64,000 bases of DNA from Persicitalea sp038235275 (GTDB taxonomy: Bacteria; Bacteroidota; Bacteroidia; Cytophagales; Spirosomataceae): assembly GCA_038235275.1 (NCBI GenBank), contig JBBSUC010000009.1, positions 62,001 to 126,000 of the forward strand, read 5' to 3'. The notes beneath the pieces are model-generated. The model was not told the DNA's origin, did not search any database, and was given only the letters and a program-made list of their open reading frames with translations. This document shows, in pieces, positions 51,999-60,866 of the stretch (position 1 is the first letter of the stretch; the number at the start of each line of letters is the position of its first letter). Position numbers and translations under genes: made by a program.

Positions 51999-52727
51999 AT
52001 GCGCAATCAATTATTCACTAAATTTCTGGGACTATTCGCATTCGTGCTGATCCTGCATACGGCTCAGGCCCAGACGGTGGAAGAGGTCATCGACAAGCAT
52101 ATTGCCGCTATGGGCGGCGATAAGTACACCGGCATCAAGGGCGTAAAGATGGAATCGACGGCCCAAATCATGGGTATGGATTTGCCTTCGACCACCACTA
52201 TCGTGCAGGGACGCGGTATGCGCAGCGAGACGACAGTGCAGGGTTCGGCCATCGTGCAGGCCATCGACGGCGAAAAGGGCTGGATGATTAACCCAATGAC
52301 GGGCCAAACCGGGGCCACGGAATTGCCCGCCGATCAGGTGAAAATGTCCGCCGGACAGTTGGATCTGACCGGGCTGTACAATTACAAGGCCAAAGGCCAC
52401 AAGGCCGAGTTAATGGGCGAAGAAAAAATCGAGGGCGCGCCCGTGTACGTGGTGAAGGTCGATATGGCCAACGGTGCCACGGCCACGCACTACATTTCTA
52501 AGGACACTTACTATATCCTCAAATCGGTCATCAACACTGAAGTACAGGGACAAGCGGTGGAAGTGAAAACTAACTTCTCCAACTTCAAGCAGGTGGACGG
52601 TGTGACGTTCCCCTTCACGACCGAGATCGAGTCGCCCGCCATGCCCGGCGTGATGACGATGATGGTCAACAGCGTGCAGGTGAACCCAACCGTGGACGAG
52701 AGTATTTTTGCGATGCCGAAGAACTAG
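51999..52727 (+). CDS. LolA-like outer-membrane lipoprotein-sorting family protein
   Basis: A 242-residue exported protein: signal peptide (cleavage near HTAQAQ) and one domain of long antiparallel strands with TVEEVIDKHIAAMGGDKYTGIKGVKMES, MRSETTVQGSAIVQAIDGEKGWMINP and VEVKTNFSNFKQVDGVTFPF. This pattern is common in Bacteroidota proteins of the LolA/LolB-like superfamily that bind lipids or lipoproteins in the periplasm. A TATATTTG box at 51928-51935 is a possible -7 element. ATG 51999 leads directly into the signal peptide. A terminator follows. Confidence 0.8.
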   Translation: MRNQLFTKFLGLFAFVLILHTAQAQTVEEVIDKHIAAMGGDKYTGIKGVKMESTAQIMGMDLPSTTTIVQGRGMRSETTVQGSAIVQAIDGEKGWMINPMTGQTGATELPADQVKMSAGQLDLTGLYNYKAKGHKAELMGEEKIEGAPVYVVKVDMANGATATHYISKDTYYILKSVINTEVQGQAVEVKTNFSNFKQVDGVTFPFTTEIESPAMPGVMTMMVNSVQVNPTVDESIFAMPKN

Positions 52728-52766
52728 GTCTTTCCGCCCGGCGCGGCCGGTTCGTTTTTTGTAGAA

Positions 52767-52797
52767 AGCCGCTTGCCTTTGGGTGGGCGGCTCTTTT
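52767..52797 (+). terminator. Terminator after the LolA-like gene
   Basis: AGCCGC (52767-52772) pairs with GCGGCT (52787-52792), followed by cTTTTT. The stem is short but GC-rich and well placed 40 bases after the stop. Confidence 0.65.
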
Positions 52798-53007
52798 TAT
52801 AGAAAAAATTCCCCATTTAAGGTTGGGCTTGAAAGGACAATTGGAAAAACAGATTAATTATCACCGCTATTAAATTATTCAAATTCAGATAATTATATCT
52901 TATTAGCCTTTTAATTTGAACGCTGAACTTAGAACTTTGAACCGATACGGAACAATTCTTTCACTGCCAATTTCAAATAGCAATCATTTACTTAAACCAC
53001 TACAACT

Positions 53008-53184
53008 ATGGCACGCGAAAGAGGAGAACCCGCAATACCCGCTACCGGAAAAGAAATTTTGGAGCCACCCGTTTATCCGTCATTCCCCAAAAATACCCCG
53101 AAGAACACGCCACCGACCGAAGACACCGAAGGCGTTCCTACCAAGGTACCCAATCGCGATACCGACCGCGAAGCGGGAGAGTGA
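53008..53184 (+). CDS. Small proline- and acid-rich protein (58 aa)
   Basis: A 58-residue frame that reads as a plausible disordered protein: MARERGEPAIPATGKEILE, then PPVYPSFPKNTPKNTPPTEDTEG, then VPTKVPNRDTDREAGE. It has its own terminator (53208-53246). A competing frame over the same stretch (52916-53209) has an unlikely Pro/His/Arg composition and is rejected. There is no known family; it may be a stress- or surface-related small protein. The leader again contains gaac words (gaacgctgaacttagaac). Confidence 0.55.
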   Translation: MARERGEPAIPATGKEILEPPVYPSFPKNTPKNTPPTEDTEGVPTKVPNRDTDREAGE

Positions 53185-53207
53185 CCCCATCTGCTTTACA
53201 CACACCT

Positions 53208-53246
53208 AAGCCCGCTGCGAACCTGCATCGGGCTTATTTTTTTTCA
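53208..53246 (+). terminator. Terminator after the 58-aa gene
   Basis: AAGCCCG (53208-53214) pairs with CGGGCTT (53229-53235), followed by aTTTTTTTT. Its presence 24 bases after the small frame supports that frame being a transcribed gene. Confidence 0.8.
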
Positions 53247-53268
53247 TTGGGAAACTTCTTTTGAAAAA

Positions 53269-53286
53269 TTGATGTATGTACATCAA
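53269..53286 (+). promoter_or_regulatory. Palindromic operator upstream of yceI
   Basis: TTGATGTA-tg-TACATCAA has two perfect 8-bp arms and lies 36 bases upstream of the YceI start. Its size and form suit a MarR- or TetR-type dimeric repressor. No regulator gene is adjacent in the window. Confidence 0.55.
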
Positions 53287-53321
53287 TTGTAATTACTCCA
53301 AAACTAATATTTAAAAAAATC

Positions 53322-53864
53322 ATGGAAACAGCAACCAAAACTGTCTGGAACATCGACCCTACCCACTCGGAAATTCAATTCAAAGTAAAACACCTGGTCA
53401 TCTCGACCGTCACAGGCCACTTTCGGGAATTCGAAGGGACTGTGGAAACAGAAGGCGATAATTTCAGTACGGCAGAGATCAAGTTTAGTGCCAGCACGGC
53501 CAGCGTAGACACCAACCAGGAACAACGCGACGAACACCTGCGGGGAGAAGATTTTTTCAATTCAGAAAAATTTCCGAAAATGACTTTCGAATCCACCGAT
53601 GTCAAGAAAGTCGGAGACGACGATTACATCATTACCGGTGACCTCACGATCAAAAGCACAACTAAATCCGTTGAACTGAAAGCCGAACACGGTGGCTACA
53701 TGACCGACTTTTACGGCAACTACAAGGCGGGATTTGAGGTGACGGGTAAGATCAACCGTAAGGATTTTGATCTGGTGTGGAACGGTGTCACCGAGGCGGG
53801 CGGCATTGTAGTGAGCGACGATGTAAAGCTTGCATTCAATATTCAGGTGGCGAAGCAAGCCTAA
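53322..53864 (+). CDS. YceI family lipid-binding protein
   Basis: A 180-residue protein that is all YceI domain: WNIDPTHSEIQFKVKHLVISTVTGHFREFEG at the N-terminus, STASVDTNQEQRDEHLRGEDFF, KFPKMTFESTDVKKV and VKLAFNIQV at the end. YceI forms a lipocalin-like barrel that binds isoprenoid-type lipids. No signal peptide is present, so this copy is probably cytosolic. A palindromic operator precedes it and a hairpin terminator follows, so it is a single-gene unit. Confidence 0.93.
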   Translation: METATKTVWNIDPTHSEIQFKVKHLVISTVTGHFREFEGTVETEGDNFSTAEIKFSASTASVDTNQEQRDEHLRGEDFFNSEKFPKMTFESTDVKKVGDDDYIITGDLTIKSTTKSVELKAEHGGYMTDFYGNYKAGFEVTGKINRKDFDLVWNGVTEAGGIVVSDDVKLAFNIQVAKQA

Positions 53865-53894
53865 CTTATTCTGGTTCTGGATTTTCTGCTTTGG

Positions 53895-53940
53895 AATGGG
53901 GGAGAGATGAATGGTAACATTCTCTCTCACCCATTTTTTT
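53895..53940 (+). terminator. Terminator after yceI
   Basis: Imperfect long arms (aatgggggagagatgaat and attctctctcacccatt, one bulge and one mismatch) close into a hairpin followed by T7. Confidence 0.7.
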
Positions 53941-54017
53941 GTGTAGCTCTTTGCCGCGTCAACTGTAAGCTAGTGTAATTATTTATTAGTAATATTGCCG
54001 AAAAAACGATTTTATCC

Positions 54018-55013
54018 TTGATAATTGAAACGCGTGCCTACGCCCGGGCCGGGCTTTTGGGTAACCCTTCGGATGGGTTTTTCGGCAAGACGATTTCGGT
54101 TTCGGTGCGTAACTTCGGCACCTCCATTTCGCTCTACGAATCGCCCGAACTGGACATTGAACCGCAGCCGCAGGACAGTAGCACTTTCAAGAGTATTTAC
54201 CACCTGCGCGACTCGGTGAGTATGCTGGGCTACAACGGCGGCATTCCGCTCATCAAGGCGGGTATCAAAAAATTTGCCGAGTACTGCGAACTGCACGACA
54301 TCCGGCTGCCTAACCGTAACTTCACGGTACGCTACCGCTCGTCGATTCCCCGGCAGGTGGGCATGTCGGGTTCCAGCGCCATTATAGTGGCGCTATTTCG
54401 GGCGTTGATCCAGTTTTACAAAGTGGAAATCCCGCTGGAACATCTGCCGCAACTCGTGCTGAACGCCGAGACCGAGGAGTTAGGCATCGCGGCGGGTTTG
54501 CAGGATCGTGTCATTCAGTGTTACGAAGGCTGCGTGTATATGGACTTTGACAAAACCCTCATCGCGGAGCAGGGCTACGGTCACTACGAGCGGCTGAATC
54601 CCAATCTTTTACCCAGACTCTACGTCGCTTACAACACCCAACTGAGCAAAGTGTCGGGCAAAGTCCACAGCGATGTCCGCGCCCGTTTCAACCGGGGCGA
54701 GGCCGAGGTGAAGGATGTGCTCAACCAAATTGCCCAACGTGCCGCGGAAGGACGCACCGCCCTGCTGGACAACCGTCCCGACGATCTGCACGAACTGGTG
54801 AACCAGAACTTTGACCTCCGCTGCCAAATTTATAACGTGACAGATTCCAACAAGCAATTGGTCGCTGCCGCCCGTAACTGCGGTGCCTCGGCCAAATTTG
54901 CCGGATCGGGCGGTACCATCATTGGCACCTACCGCGACGACGATATGCTCAACCGCCTGTTCGTAGAACTGAAAAAGCACAACGCGCGGGTAGTGAAGCC
55001 GTTTGTGGTATAG
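54018..55013 (+). CDS. GHMP-family kinase, glucuronokinase-like
   Basis: A 331-residue sugar kinase. GHMP motif 1 is RAYARAGLLGNPSDGFFGKTIS, motif 2 (ATP) is GMSGSSAIIVALF (about 116-128) and motif 3 is AKFAGSGGTIIGTY (about 292-305). The ARAGLLGNPSDGFFGKTIS stretch is close to that of plant glucuronokinases, which make glucuronate-1-phosphate. galU, a UTP-sugar-1-phosphate uridylyltransferase, is next, so the two could convert a free sugar into its UDP form. The start is TTG 54018; TTG 53994 is also in frame. Confidence 0.82.
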   Translation: MIIETRAYARAGLLGNPSDGFFGKTISVSVRNFGTSISLYESPELDIEPQPQDSSTFKSIYHLRDSVSMLGYNGGIPLIKAGIKKFAEYCELHDIRLPNRNFTVRYRSSIPRQVGMSGSSAIIVALFRALIQFYKVEIPLEHLPQLVLNAETEELGIAAGLQDRVIQCYEGCVYMDFDKTLIAEQGYGHYERLNPNLLPRLYVAYNTQLSKVSGKVHSDVRARFNRGEAEVKDVLNQIAQRAAEGRTALLDNRPDDLHELVNQNFDLRCQIYNVTDSNKQLVAAARNCGASAKFAGSGGTIIGTYRDDDMLNRLFVELKKHNARVVKPFVV

Positions 55014-55014
55014 G

Positions 55015-55156
55015 GGCGGTCGGCTTTCAGCAGTCGGCTGCTTTTGTTATCGTAAGCATTTCCTCGTCATCAAATTATTTTTTAAAAGCCGAAGACCTTC
55101 TATTTTATTCATTCACAATACAAAGGCCGAAAGCTGACAGCCGAAAGCCGACCGCC
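55015..55156. repeat. 14-bp inverted repeat bracketing the galU leader
   Basis: GGCGGTCGGCTTTC (55015-55028) and GAAAGCCGACCGCC (55143-55156) are perfect inverted copies at the two ends of the gap between the GHMP kinase and galU. Each is surrounded by degenerate copies (cagtcggctgc; ccgaaagctgacagccgaaagcc). The right copy runs into the galU start as a G-poorer leader. Pairing of the arms would loop out the whole intergenic region. Confidence 0.6.
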
Positions 55157-55161
55157 AAAAA

Positions 55162-56025
55162 ATGATTCGTAAAGCCGTCATACCTGCCGCCGGACTAGGC
55201 ACCCGCTTCTTGCCCGCCACCAAGTCCATGCCCAAGGAAATGCTGCCCATCATCGACATTCCCACGATTCAGTACGTCGTGCAGGAAGCGGTGGATTCGG
55301 GTATCGAGGATATTCTTATTATTTCGGGCAAGGGCAAGCGCGCCATCGAGGACCACTTCGACCGCAACTTCGAGCTGGAAGCCCGTCTTGAAGAAAAAGA
55401 AGACCAGGCCTGGCATACCGAGATGCGCCGCCTGGCCGACATGGCTAATATCCACTTTGTGCGCCAGAAGGAAGCCAACGGCCTGGGCGATGCCATTTAT
55501 TATGCCCGCCACCACGTAGGCGACGAGCCGTTTGCTGTGCTTCTGGGCGATACGATCATGGATTCAGTGATTCCAGTCACGCAGCAATTGATGGACACCT
55601 TCGAGCAGTACGGTGGCTCGGTGATCGCCGTGGAGGAGGTCCCCGCTGACAAGGTAGACCGCTACGGCATCGTGGGCGGCGACACCCTGAGCGACACCAT
55701 TCTGGAACTGAAAACCCTGATCGAGAAACCCGCCGTGGGCAAAGCACCCTCCAACCTGGCCATCGCGGGCCGTTATATCCTGACGCCCGATATTTTCCAG
55801 ACCATCGCCCAAACACCTAAGGGTAAAGGCGGCGAAATTCAATTGACTGACTCGCTGCTGCTGCTGCTGCGCCGCGAGAACATCTACGCTCACCGCATCG
55901 AAGGCCAACGCCACGATATCGGTAACAAACTCGATTTCCTGAAAACGACCGTGACCTTTGCCTTGAAGCGCAAGGAGTTCGCAGAGCCGTTTCGGAAGTT
56001 TTTGATGGAAATCCTGGCGGAGTGA
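55162..56025 (+). CDS. galU: UTP-glucose-1-phosphate uridylyltransferase
   Basis: A 287-residue nucleotidyltransferase making UDP-glucose from glucose-1-phosphate and UTP. The signature AAGLGTRFLPATKSMPKEMLPI (about 9-30), the VQEAVDSGIEDILIISGKGK stretch, the VLLGDTIM metal site and the C-terminal RHDIGNKLDFLKTTVTFAL are intact. It lies behind the GHMP kinase, so it may also accept another sugar-1-phosphate. The GH26 gene begins almost immediately after it. Confidence 0.95.
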   Translation: MIRKAVIPAAGLGTRFLPATKSMPKEMLPIIDIPTIQYVVQEAVDSGIEDILIISGKGKRAIEDHFDRNFELEARLEEKEDQAWHTEMRRLADMANIHFVRQKEANGLGDAIYYARHHVGDEPFAVLLGDTIMDSVIPVTQQLMDTFEQYGGSVIAVEEVPADKVDRYGIVGGDTLSDTILELKTLIEKPAVGKAPSNLAIAGRYILTPDIFQTIAQTPKGKGGEIQLTDSLLLLLRRENIYAHRIEGQRHDIGNKLDFLKTTVTFALKRKEFAEPFRKFLMEILAE

Positions 56026-56057
56026 GATTTTCACTAACCAAAACGCTGTGGGGGGGT

Positions 56058-57221
56058 ATGAATAACTTTATCTCACGCCTTGGGTCGATCAACCTGGCGA
56101 TCGTCCTGCTGGCATTTTCGGGGGCATCGGCAGTAGCCCGTCCCCGGCTGATCGACCGCAACGCCACTTCCGAAACCAAAGCCCTGTACTGGAATTTGGA
56201 CAAATTGGCCCGCAGGCATATTCTATTCGGTCACCAGCACGCGATGGAATACGGCCACGGCTGGCAGGGCGAGGCCGTCCGCTCGGATGTGAAATCCGTG
56301 ACGGGTTCGCACCCGGCTGTAATTGGGGTCGATTTTAGTGGCTTATCGGGCCGTTCGCCCCAAGCAATTGAACGCACCAAAGAATCGTTGCGCCGCCAAA
56401 TCGCCGATACCTACAATCGGGGTGGAGTGACGACGGTGGCCTGGCATTTCACCAATCCGGTCACGCCCCAAACGGGCTTCGTCTGGAAAGACTCCCTCTC
56501 GGCCCCGGCGGTAGCCAATCTAATACCAGGCGGCTCGCACCACGAGGAGTACAAAGCCATTTTGCAAACAATCGGCAGTTTGGCCCAGTCGGTGCGGGGC
56601 AACGACGGCAAGCTGGTACCGATGCTTTTCCGCCCCTACCACGAGCTGGACGGAGACTGGTTCTGGTGGGGAAAATCCCACTGCACGGTTGAGGAATTCA
56701 CGGCACTCTGGCAATTTACGGTGTCCTACCTGCGCGACAGCCTGCAGGTGCATAACTTCATCCACGTCTTTTCCCCGGACTGTAAATTCAAAACCGAAGC
56801 CGAGTACCTGGAAAGATACCCCGGCGATGCCTGGGTGGACATGGTGGGCATGGACGACTACGCCGATTTTGGCCGAAACGGCCAATACAACCTTCCGGCG
56901 GGCATTGCCAGGCTGAAAATCGTTTCGGACTACGCACGCAAAGCCAAAAAACTCGCGGCTTTCACCGAAACGGGCCTGGAATCCATCCCGGATACAACCT
57001 GGTGGACGGGTTCTTTGCTCAAAGCCCTGAAAGCCGAGAAAATGCGACTCGCTTACGTGCTGGTCTGGCGCAACGACGCCCGCAGCGCCACGCACTTTTA
57101 CGCGCCTTTTCCGGGTCAGGTCAGTTCGCCGGATTTTGTAGCGTTTTATGAAGACCGTTACACGGTATTTGAAAAGGACCTTCCCCAACTGTATCGGCAC
57201 AAAAGATTCCTGTTTTTTTAA
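56058..57221 (+). CDS. Glycoside hydrolase family 26 (beta-mannanase-like)
   Basis: A 387-residue exported TIM-barrel hydrolase. After the signal region come HILFGHQHAMEYGHG, the acid/base site LFRPYHELDGDWFWWG (Glu about 196) and the nucleophile segment FTETGLES (Glu about 304), both in the GH26 pattern. The likely substrate is a beta-mannan or related beta-1,4 glycan. ATG 56058 precedes the signal peptide; an in-frame GTG at 56022 overlaps the galU stop and is a less likely start. Confidence 0.9.
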   Translation: MNNFISRLGSINLAIVLLAFSGASAVARPRLIDRNATSETKALYWNLDKLARRHILFGHQHAMEYGHGWQGEAVRSDVKSVTGSHPAVIGVDFSGLSGRSPQAIERTKESLRRQIADTYNRGGVTTVAWHFTNPVTPQTGFVWKDSLSAPAVANLIPGGSHHEEYKAILQTIGSLAQSVRGNDGKLVPMLFRPYHELDGDWFWWGKSHCTVEEFTALWQFTVSYLRDSLQVHNFIHVFSPDCKFKTEAEYLERYPGDAWVDMVGMDDYADFGRNGQYNLPAGIARLKIVSDYARKAKKLAAFTETGLESIPDTTWWTGSLLKALKAEKMRLAYVLVWRNDARSATHFYAPFPGQVSSPDFVAFYEDRYTVFEKDLPQLYRHKRFLFF

Positions 57222-57350
57222 AGAGAGAATTCCTGACTAATAGCATCGATCCATACAGTAGCATCCGTCTAAAGTTCACTTATCTGGTACAGGGACTTCT
57301 ACCCTGGTCATTTAGCTAAAAAATTTAGTTTAACCCAATCGCTCTACCTA

Positions 57351-58889
57351 ATGAAATTTCTAAAAATAAACCTGTTGGTCTGTTCACTAGGCTTAATTGT
57401 CGCTTTTCCTTTTGCGGCACTGGCGCAAAAAACGGATCTGGGAATCTTCACCGGACATGGCGATATTGGCGATGTGCTGAAGCCGGGTTCGGCGCAATAC
57501 AATCCGCAAAAGCGCCAGTACGAAATGGCGGGGGCGGGCTATAACGTATGGTTCGATCATGACGAATTTCATTATCTGTGGAAGCAGATGAAAGGCGATT
57601 TTATCCTCTACACCCGTGCTGCCCTGGTGGGCGAAGGAGTCGATAAGCACCGCAAGGTAGGATGGATGGTACGGAGTAGTTTGGACGGAAAATCGGCCCA
57701 TATAAACGCTGTGGTGCATGGCGACGGCCTTACTTCGTTACAATTTCGCCGTACCACCGGGGCTACTACGGAAGAGATTAAGGCAAAAATGACCCACGCC
57801 GATGTGATCCAACTGGAACGCAAAGGCAACACCTACACGATGTGGGTAGCCAAATTTGGGGAGCCTTTTGTGACCGAGCAGGTAGCCGATCTGGACTTGG
57901 GCGAGGAGGTGTATGTAGGGTTGTTCATCGGGTCGCACAATAAGGACGTGCTGGAACGGGGCGTATTCCGCGATGTCCGCGTCAGTATACCCGCGCCCGA
58001 CAGCCTGGTTCCGTATCGTCAGTACCTGGCCAGTAACCTGGAAATTCTGGACGTGACCACGGGCGACCGGAAGGTCATTTTTACGAATCCCAAATCCATC
58101 CAGGCCCCCAACTGGACGCCTGATGGTAAAACGCTTCTCTACAATAGCGGAGGACTGATATACACCTTTGATTTGGCCAAAGGTCAACCTTCAGTACTCA
58201 ATACGGGCGAGGTAAAAAATAACAACAACGACCACGTACTTTCTTTTGACGGAAAAATGCTGGGTCTGAGCAGTGGTGTCAAGGAACTGGGCGGCTCCAT
58301 CATCTATACCGTACCGGCTAAAGGCGGGACGCCCAAACAAATTACGCCCCGTGGCCCGTCGTACCTGCACGGTTGGTCACCGGATAAGAAGACGCTGGTG
58401 TTTACGGGGCAGCGCGACGGCGATTTCGACATTTATGGGGTTCCTTCTGCGGGCGGGCCGGAGGTGCGACTTACCGAGGCCAAGGGCCTGGATGACGGCC
58501 CTGAGTACACGCCCGACGGCAAGTATATTTACTTCAACTCTGCCCGTGACGGAAACATGCGCATCTACCGCATGAAGCCCGATGGCAGCGACCAGGTGGC
58601 TCTTACGGATGATAAATTCCAGGACTGGTTTCCGCACATCTCGCCCGATGGCAAGTGGATGGTATTCATCTCGTTTCTGAAAGAGGAAGTAAAGGTCGAT
58701 GACCACCCTTTTTACAAGCACGTGTACCTGCGTATGTTACCTGTATCGGGCGAAGGTGAACCCAAAGTGATTGCCTATATTTACGGGGGACAGGGTACTA
58801 TCAACACGCCCTCCTGGTCGCCGGACAGCAAGAAGGTGGCTTTCATCAGTAATACGATGGAGGAGAGCCTGAGTCCGGTGGAGAAGTAG
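57351..58889 (+). CDS. TolB/WD40-like periplasmic protein with lectin-like N-domain
   Basis: A 512-residue exported protein. The signal peptide ends near ALAQ. Residues about 25-215 form a beta-sandwich (DUF1349/laminin-G-like; FDHDEFHYLWKQMKGDFILYTRAAL). From about 225 onward there are PD40/TolB-type propeller repeats such as APNWTPDGKTLLYNSGGLIYTFD, GPEYTPDGKYIYFNSARDGNMRIYRM, FPHISPDGKWMVFISF and TPSWSPDSKKVAFIS. It probably binds carbohydrate or protein at the cell surface or in the periplasm. It precedes the DUF1080 gene. Confidence 0.83.
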   Translation: MKFLKINLLVCSLGLIVAFPFAALAQKTDLGIFTGHGDIGDVLKPGSAQYNPQKRQYEMAGAGYNVWFDHDEFHYLWKQMKGDFILYTRAALVGEGVDKHRKVGWMVRSSLDGKSAHINAVVHGDGLTSLQFRRTTGATTEEIKAKMTHADVIQLERKGNTYTMWVAKFGEPFVTEQVADLDLGEEVYVGLFIGSHNKDVLERGVFRDVRVSIPAPDSLVPYRQYLASNLEILDVTTGDRKVIFTNPKSIQAPNWTPDGKTLLYNSGGLIYTFDLAKGQPSVLNTGEVKNNNNDHVLSFDGKMLGLSSGVKELGGSIIYTVPAKGGTPKQITPRGPSYLHGWSPDKKTLVFTGQRDGDFDIYGVPSAGGPEVRLTEAKGLDDGPEYTPDGKYIYFNSARDGNMRIYRMKPDGSDQVALTDDKFQDWFPHISPDGKWMVFISFLKEEVKVDDHPFYKHVYLRMLPVSGEGEPKVIAYIYGGQGTINTPSWSPDSKKVAFISNTMEESLSPVEK

Positions 58890-59024
58890 GCCACTGATCG
58901 AGGAGAAACTGAATTTAAGTTTTTCGCAATGCGGAAGTGAAAGACAAGAATTCGATGATTTTGGATTGGATACAGTTTTCGAAGTAGTTGGTACATTCCT
59001 GTTTATTTAATAGTCATATACTGC

Positions 59025-59855
59025 ATGAAATCGCTAATTCTCACCCTCTGCGCTGGTTTCCTTTCGATTTCCACCTTACTGGCGCAGTCGTCGGGCTGGA
59101 AATCTCTTTTCAACGGTAAGGATTTGAAAGGCTGGGAAACTTACCTCGATCGCCCCTACGCCAAAGAGGACCGTGAGAAAATACCTCCGTTGGGCTTGAA
59201 CAACGATCCTGGCCATGTTTTTTCCGTCGTGCAGGTAGATGGCAAACCGGCACTACGCATTTCGGGCGAAACCTTCGGGGGAATAAATACGCTGGATAAT
59301 TTTGAAAACTACCAACTTCGCCTGGAATTTAAGTGGGGCGCGCAGCAGTGGCCTCCCAAGCTCAACTTACCCCGCGATAGCGGTCTGTTGTACCATAGCG
59401 TGGGTGCGCACGGTACGCCCATGCTGTGGATGGAATCTTTCGAGTTTCAGATTCAGGAGGGCGATTGCGGAGACTACTGGGGCGTGATGAACGTAGCTAC
59501 TGATATCCCCGCCCGCAAAAACGATCAGGGCAAGTATGTGTACCAGCCGGACGCGCCGCTTGTCACTCTTCAAGACAAAACACCCAACGGACGTACCTGC
59601 CTCAAGAACCCGGACGCCGAAAAACCGACGGGCCAATGGAATGTCGTGGATCTATACTGCGTCGGCGACACCTGTCTTCACGTAATGAATGGGGTAGTGA
59701 CTATGAGGCTAACGAACACCCGCCACTTGATCGACGGCCAACTCGAACCGCTCACTAAAGGCAAAATTCAGCTTCAGTCGGAAGGTGCCGAGGTGTACTA
59801 CCGGAATATTCGGATTCGGGGTATCAAGGCATTGCCCGCCGAACTATTGAAATGA
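59025..59855 (+). CDS. DUF1080 (3-keto-disaccharide hydrolase-type) protein
   Basis: A 276-residue exported protein with a signal peptide (cleavage near LLAQ) and a DUF1080 concanavalin-like domain: GWKSLFNGKDLKGWETYL, LRLEFKWGAQQW, DSGLLYHSVGA, MESFEFQIQEGDCGDYWG and a closing KIQLQSEGAEVYYRNIRIRGI. Characterised relatives cleave 3-keto-glycosides or bind glycans. It is the third gene in a run of carbohydrate-related exported proteins. Confidence 0.9.
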   Translation: MKSLILTLCAGFLSISTLLAQSSGWKSLFNGKDLKGWETYLDRPYAKEDREKIPPLGLNNDPGHVFSVVQVDGKPALRISGETFGGINTLDNFENYQLRLEFKWGAQQWPPKLNLPRDSGLLYHSVGAHGTPMLWMESFEFQIQEGDCGDYWGVMNVATDIPARKNDQGKYVYQPDAPLVTLQDKTPNGRTCLKNPDAEKPTGQWNVVDLYCVGDTCLHVMNGVVTMRLTNTRHLIDGQLEPLTKGKIQLQSEGAEVYYRNIRIRGIKALPAELLK

Positions 59856-59923
59856 CGTTCTTTGAAGGGTAGTGCAGTCGGGCTTGCTTTGATTCATGCC
59901 AAAATTATCCACCAAAAAAACGC

Positions 59924-60814
59924 TTGTCCGTGAAAATCACACCGTTTCTGATTGTTCTGGCGGGATTATTATTCAGGGTGGCCTGCGCACAAACCTTGAC
60001 CGACTTGACCGAGGGGTACCCCTCTTTCAAAGAAAACTACAACGCCCACGCTGCTTACGTCAGCGGCAATCGGTGGACAACGAGCATCGGCAACCAGTCG
60101 CTGGGCCGTAGATGGAAGAATGTAGCCGACGAATTCAAGGCTTCACCCGAGGGTGAAGCAGCTTTTCAGCAAGCGCTGAAACAGCGGAGAATTCAGCCCA
60201 TTTATAGCATCGCGGGCCTGGGGCTCATGCTGGGATCACTTCCCCTTATGGCCGCTACGTCGCAATTCGACTGGCAGACGGGCCTGGGGTTGGGCATGGG
60301 CATAGGCGGTTTTGCCCTTGTTTTTGCGGGAGGCAAAAAGGCTCGCCAGTCGGCCAACAACTTCGACCGCGCTGTTTGGCTCAGAAATCGGGACGAAATG
60401 CTGCAATACACTTCGCCCACCTACCAGCCGCGTTTCCGCTACCTCTACGAAAACGAAACACTCTATCTGACCACGAACTCTTACATCAAGAACGGGCGGG
60501 AACATAAGTTGGGTTTTTTGGGAAACAACGCCGCCGAAGAATTTAGAAATATTCCTACGGCCTGGAACGTGTACAAGAAGTACCGCACGAGCCAGGGACT
60601 GGGTGCCTTAGTATACGGTGCCGGGTTAGTAGCGATAGTTCTTTCGCCCACAAGATCCAGTAGCCGGAATCCGACAGGCGAGTGGTGGTACGTCGGCAGT
60701 CTGATTGGCTCGAGCGTAGGCCTTGGTATCATGTATTCAGGCCGTCGCTTCCTCCGCGAGGCCGTGCATATCAAAAACTACACCGTCCTCAACCAAAAAA
60801 TGCTCCGAGAGTAA
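59924..60814 (+). CDS. Hypothetical membrane protein with signal peptide
   Basis: A 296-residue protein: signal peptide (cleavage near RVACAQ), a soluble segment, a pair of hydrophobic helices at about 92-127 (IAGLGLMLGSLPLMAA; GLGLGMGIGGFALVFAGG) and a second pair at about 222-270 (LGALVYGAGLVAIVL; YVGSLIGSSVGLGIMYSG). The two-fold helix-pair layout is seen in several uncharacterised Bacteroidota proteins. The start is TTG 59924 or GTG 59930. No family assigned. Confidence 0.7.
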   Translation: MSVKITPFLIVLAGLLFRVACAQTLTDLTEGYPSFKENYNAHAAYVSGNRWTTSIGNQSLGRRWKNVADEFKASPEGEAAFQQALKQRRIQPIYSIAGLGLMLGSLPLMAATSQFDWQTGLGLGMGIGGFALVFAGGKKARQSANNFDRAVWLRNRDEMLQYTSPTYQPRFRYLYENETLYLTTNSYIKNGREHKLGFLGNNAAEEFRNIPTAWNVYKKYRTSQGLGALVYGAGLVAIVLSPTRSSSRNPTGEWWYVGSLIGSSVGLGIMYSGRRFLREAVHIKNYTVLNQKMLRE

Positions 60815-60866
60815 GGGATATTTTTGGGGCATAAAGGGCATAGTTGAATTTTAAACTCTCAACTAA

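Noticed and set aside
52916..53209. 97-codon frame overlapping the 58-aa gene
   Set aside because: Its translation is a Pro/His/Arg-rich mixture without structure, and the alternative frame fits its terminator and composition better.
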